Origin: an uncultured Collinsella sp.
Lineage (GTDB): Bacteria; Actinomycetota; Coriobacteriia; Coriobacteriales; Coriobacteriaceae
Direction: 5' to 3'
DNA length: 64,000 nt
Assembly (NCBI GenBank): GCA_958407995.1
Contig: CATYJU010000006.1
Coordinates: 9,248 to 73,247 of the forward strand
The notes beneath the pieces are model-generated. The model was given only the letters and a program-made list of their open reading frames with translations, did not search any database and was not told the DNA's origin. A program made the position numbers and the translations under genes. This document shows, piece after piece, positions 62,852-64,000 of this stretch; position 1 is the stretch's first letter; the number at the start of each line of letters is the position of its first letter.

Positions 62852-63274
62852 CTAACTCTCCCAGCCGGCGCGGATGGTTGCTACGACATCGCTTAGGCGC
62901 TGGCCGAGAACCGCCAAGTGCTCAAGCACCTCGCTGGGCGAGGCGCCGTTGAGAATGCACGTGAGGGCATATGAGGCCAAGAAGATTGCCGCGAGCCCCA
63001 ACGGAATCAGCACGATCATCGCCAGCGTACGCAGGCGCTGGGTCCAGCGACGGCGACGCGCACGACGCTTGTCGAACGCAAGCTCCTGCGCATATGAATC
63101 TTGCTGTACGGAATAGGCTCCTGGGTCCACCTCATCCGCAGACGATACCGCGGGCGCGGCGTTTTGCACAGGAGGCTGGACGGCCGCCCCTTGCATTTGC
63201 ATCTCCATAAGCCGTTGCTGTTGGCGCAACATGCGCTCGGCTTGTTGCTGCGGGGTCTCAAGAAACAGATCCAT
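62852..63274 (-). CDS. Small single-pass membrane protein of unknown function
   Basis: The 140-residue protein is not recognised. It has a Gln/Met-rich N-terminal helix (QQQAERMLRQQQRLMEMQMQ), a disordered middle and a basic stretch (DKRRARRRRWTQRLR, about 69-83). One membrane segment (about 84-108) and a short external tail (SEVLEHLAVLGQRLSDV) follow. The basic patch before the helix predicts a cytoplasmic N-terminus. ATG 63274 has GAGGA upstream. It is followed by rmuC on the same strand. Confidence 0.75.
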   Translation of the reverse strand: MDLFLETPQQQAERMLRQQQRLMEMQMQGAAVQPPVQNAAPAVSSADEVDPGAYSVQQDSYAQELAFDKRRARRRRWTQRLRTLAMIVLIPLGLAAIFLASYALTCILNGASPSEVLEHLAVLGQRLSDVVATIRAGWES

Positions 63275-63527
63275 GTTGGCCTCCTCAATCGAAGCATTCG
63301 ACGCTTGCGCCCAGCATCCCGCACCATCGCGACCGCGGCAACGAAATCCGCGGCAATAGCCGCAAAGATTCTATAGTCAGAAAACTGTCGAAAAGCTCAA
63401 CAACTCCCCTACCAGCACTTTCTCTGAGCTTTTTTATCGAATGATCTTTTGCCCTTCCGCCCTTACGCCAACCGACCAAAACCCAACCAAAAGCTTGACG
63501 GAAATTGTGAAGACCGGGACCCCACAC
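63275..63527. other. Intergenic region upstream of the small membrane protein gene
   Basis: No gene is seen. AAAAGCTCA (63391-63399) and TGAGCTTTT (63425-63433) form a terminator-like hairpin usable on either strand. The promoter of the downstream minus-strand gene must lie between about 63300 and 63390. Confidence 0.4.
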
Positions 63528-63556
63528 AAAAAGTGCCGCCCCAAAAGGGGCGGCAC
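63528..63556 (-). terminator. Terminator downstream of rubrerythrin
   Basis: GTGCCGCCCC (63533-63542) pairs with GGGGCGGCAC (63547-63556), loop AAAA. On the minus strand TTTTT follows (63532-63528). Confidence 0.9.
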
Positions 63557-63605
63557 ACAAACTTCTAATCAGCTTTTCAGTAACGAGCACGCGACGACCC
63601 GAAGC

Positions 63606-63691
63606 GGGCCGGGAGGGCCGGACTACCTTCCCTCAACGCGACCCTGCGAAGCCGTGAGCGAGGAGGGAAGGTAGTCCGGCCCTCCCGGCCC
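63606..63691. repeat. Perfect 29-bp palindrome with GCGAAGC core (copy D)
   Basis: The arms 63606-63634 and 63663-63691 are a flawless 29-bp inverted repeat around a 28-nt loop. The loop contains GCGACCCTGCGAAGC and GTGAGCGAG and resembles the loop at 2798-2899. It lies between the rubrerythrin stop (63713) and that gene's terminator (63528-63556). Confidence 0.7.
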
Positions 63692-63712
63692 AGCTCACGC
63701 TAGCACCACGCG

Positions 63713-64000
63713 CTAGTAGTTCACCACCTGTTCCTCAAAGTACGCCTTCGGGTGGTTGCACACCGGGCACACCTCGGGCGCCTCGGCACCAACATGCAGG
63801 TGCCCGCAGTTCAGGCACTTCCACACCTTTACGCCCTCGCGCTCAAACACCTCGCCCGATTCAATGCGCTCGACGAGCTTGTTATAGCGCTCCTCGTGGG
63901 CCTTCTCGACAGCGGCAACACCACGGAACTTCTCGGCGATCTCGGCAAAGCCCTCCTCCTCGGCGGTCTTGGCAAACTCGTCATACATCGTGGTCCACTC
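63713..64000 (-). CDS. Rubrerythrin, C-terminal part (partial)
   Basis: The frame runs off the right edge; 95 residues and the stop are present. The visible part starts EWTTMYDEFAKTAEEEGF. It includes the last helix of the diiron four-helix bundle, with the metal-ligand glutamate and histidine in EKAHEERY. A C-terminal rubredoxin domain follows, with CLNCGH and CPVCNH holding the iron. Rubrerythrins reduce peroxide in anaerobes, which fits an obligate gut anaerobe. The perfect palindrome at 63606-63691 lies directly downstream. Confidence 0.93.
   Translation of the reverse strand, partial: EWTTMYDEFAKTAEEEGFAEIAEKFRGVAAVEKAHEERYNKLVERIESGEVFEREGVKVWKCLNCGHLHVGAEAPEVCPVCNHPKAYFEEQVVNY

Overview
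The window is high-GC bacterial DNA. Gene content points to the class Coriobacteriia, most likely Collinsella (inferred from recalled family membership, no search run). Supporting points are the Tad pilus genes, a mannose-family PTS beside sugar-isomerase (SIS) deglycases, a Sau3AI-like restriction system, a phenylalanine T-box ahead of pheST, and many palindromic intergenic elements. About fifty protein genes and one tRNA are supported. Most genes lie on the minus strand.

Layout. 1-1244: end of a Tad pilus operon (TadZ/CpaE-like, CpaB-like). 1497-5587: rsgA and a Ca2+-type P-ATPase. 6029-7489: pyk. 7911-9829: an orphan nuclease-like gene facing a zinc phospholipase C-like gene. 9910-12709: a nickel/cobalt ECF transporter (nikMN-nikQ-nikO) behind a palindrome matching a known NikR box. 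12870-16960: T-box-pheS-pheT. 17090-23797: M32 carboxypeptidase, glmM, a DUF4012 protein and an EamA transporter. 24087-30580: an accessory-looking stretch with tRNA-Val(GAC), a DUF5710 gene, a divergent Sau3AI-type restriction-modification pair, a hypothetical gene and an AlbA_2 (Schlafen-type) regulator beside a TATCTCTC repeat cluster. 30784-37652: M16C peptidase, hicAB toxin-antitoxin, 5-formyl-THF cyclo-ligase, metA (acetyl-type) and an L-lactate/2-hydroxyacid dehydrogenase.

37784-52221 is a sugar-amine region. It has three SIS-domain proteins of the fructosamine-6-phosphate deglycase type, three GntR/UTRA regulators, a complete mannose-family PTS (IIAB, IIC, IID), an EamA exporter and YitT. 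Interleaved are recQ and a HAD phosphatase. The genes suggest import and phosphorylation of Amadori-type sugar-amines by the PTS, then cleavage by the deglycases. Repeated operator-like boxes sit at the three GntR loci. 52243-64000 is mostly housekeeping: GNAT, threonine aldolase, PAP2, mfd, nth, an ABC exporter, rmuC, a small membrane protein and the C-terminal part of rubrerythrin.

The least ordinary content is intergenic. Three families of long hairpins keep a conserved core while their outer arms differ completely yet stay complementary: 15407/41820, 7735/44043 and 2798/63606. There is also a MITE-like element (18686-18923), a back-to-back pair of 55-bp palindromes (33887-34022), a dispersed 44-nt repeat (four copies), and palindromes headed GGGAC. 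The 15407/41820 pair shows covarying stems, a UUCG-type tetraloop and wobble-pair polarity, so it is the best candidate here for an undescribed structured RNA.
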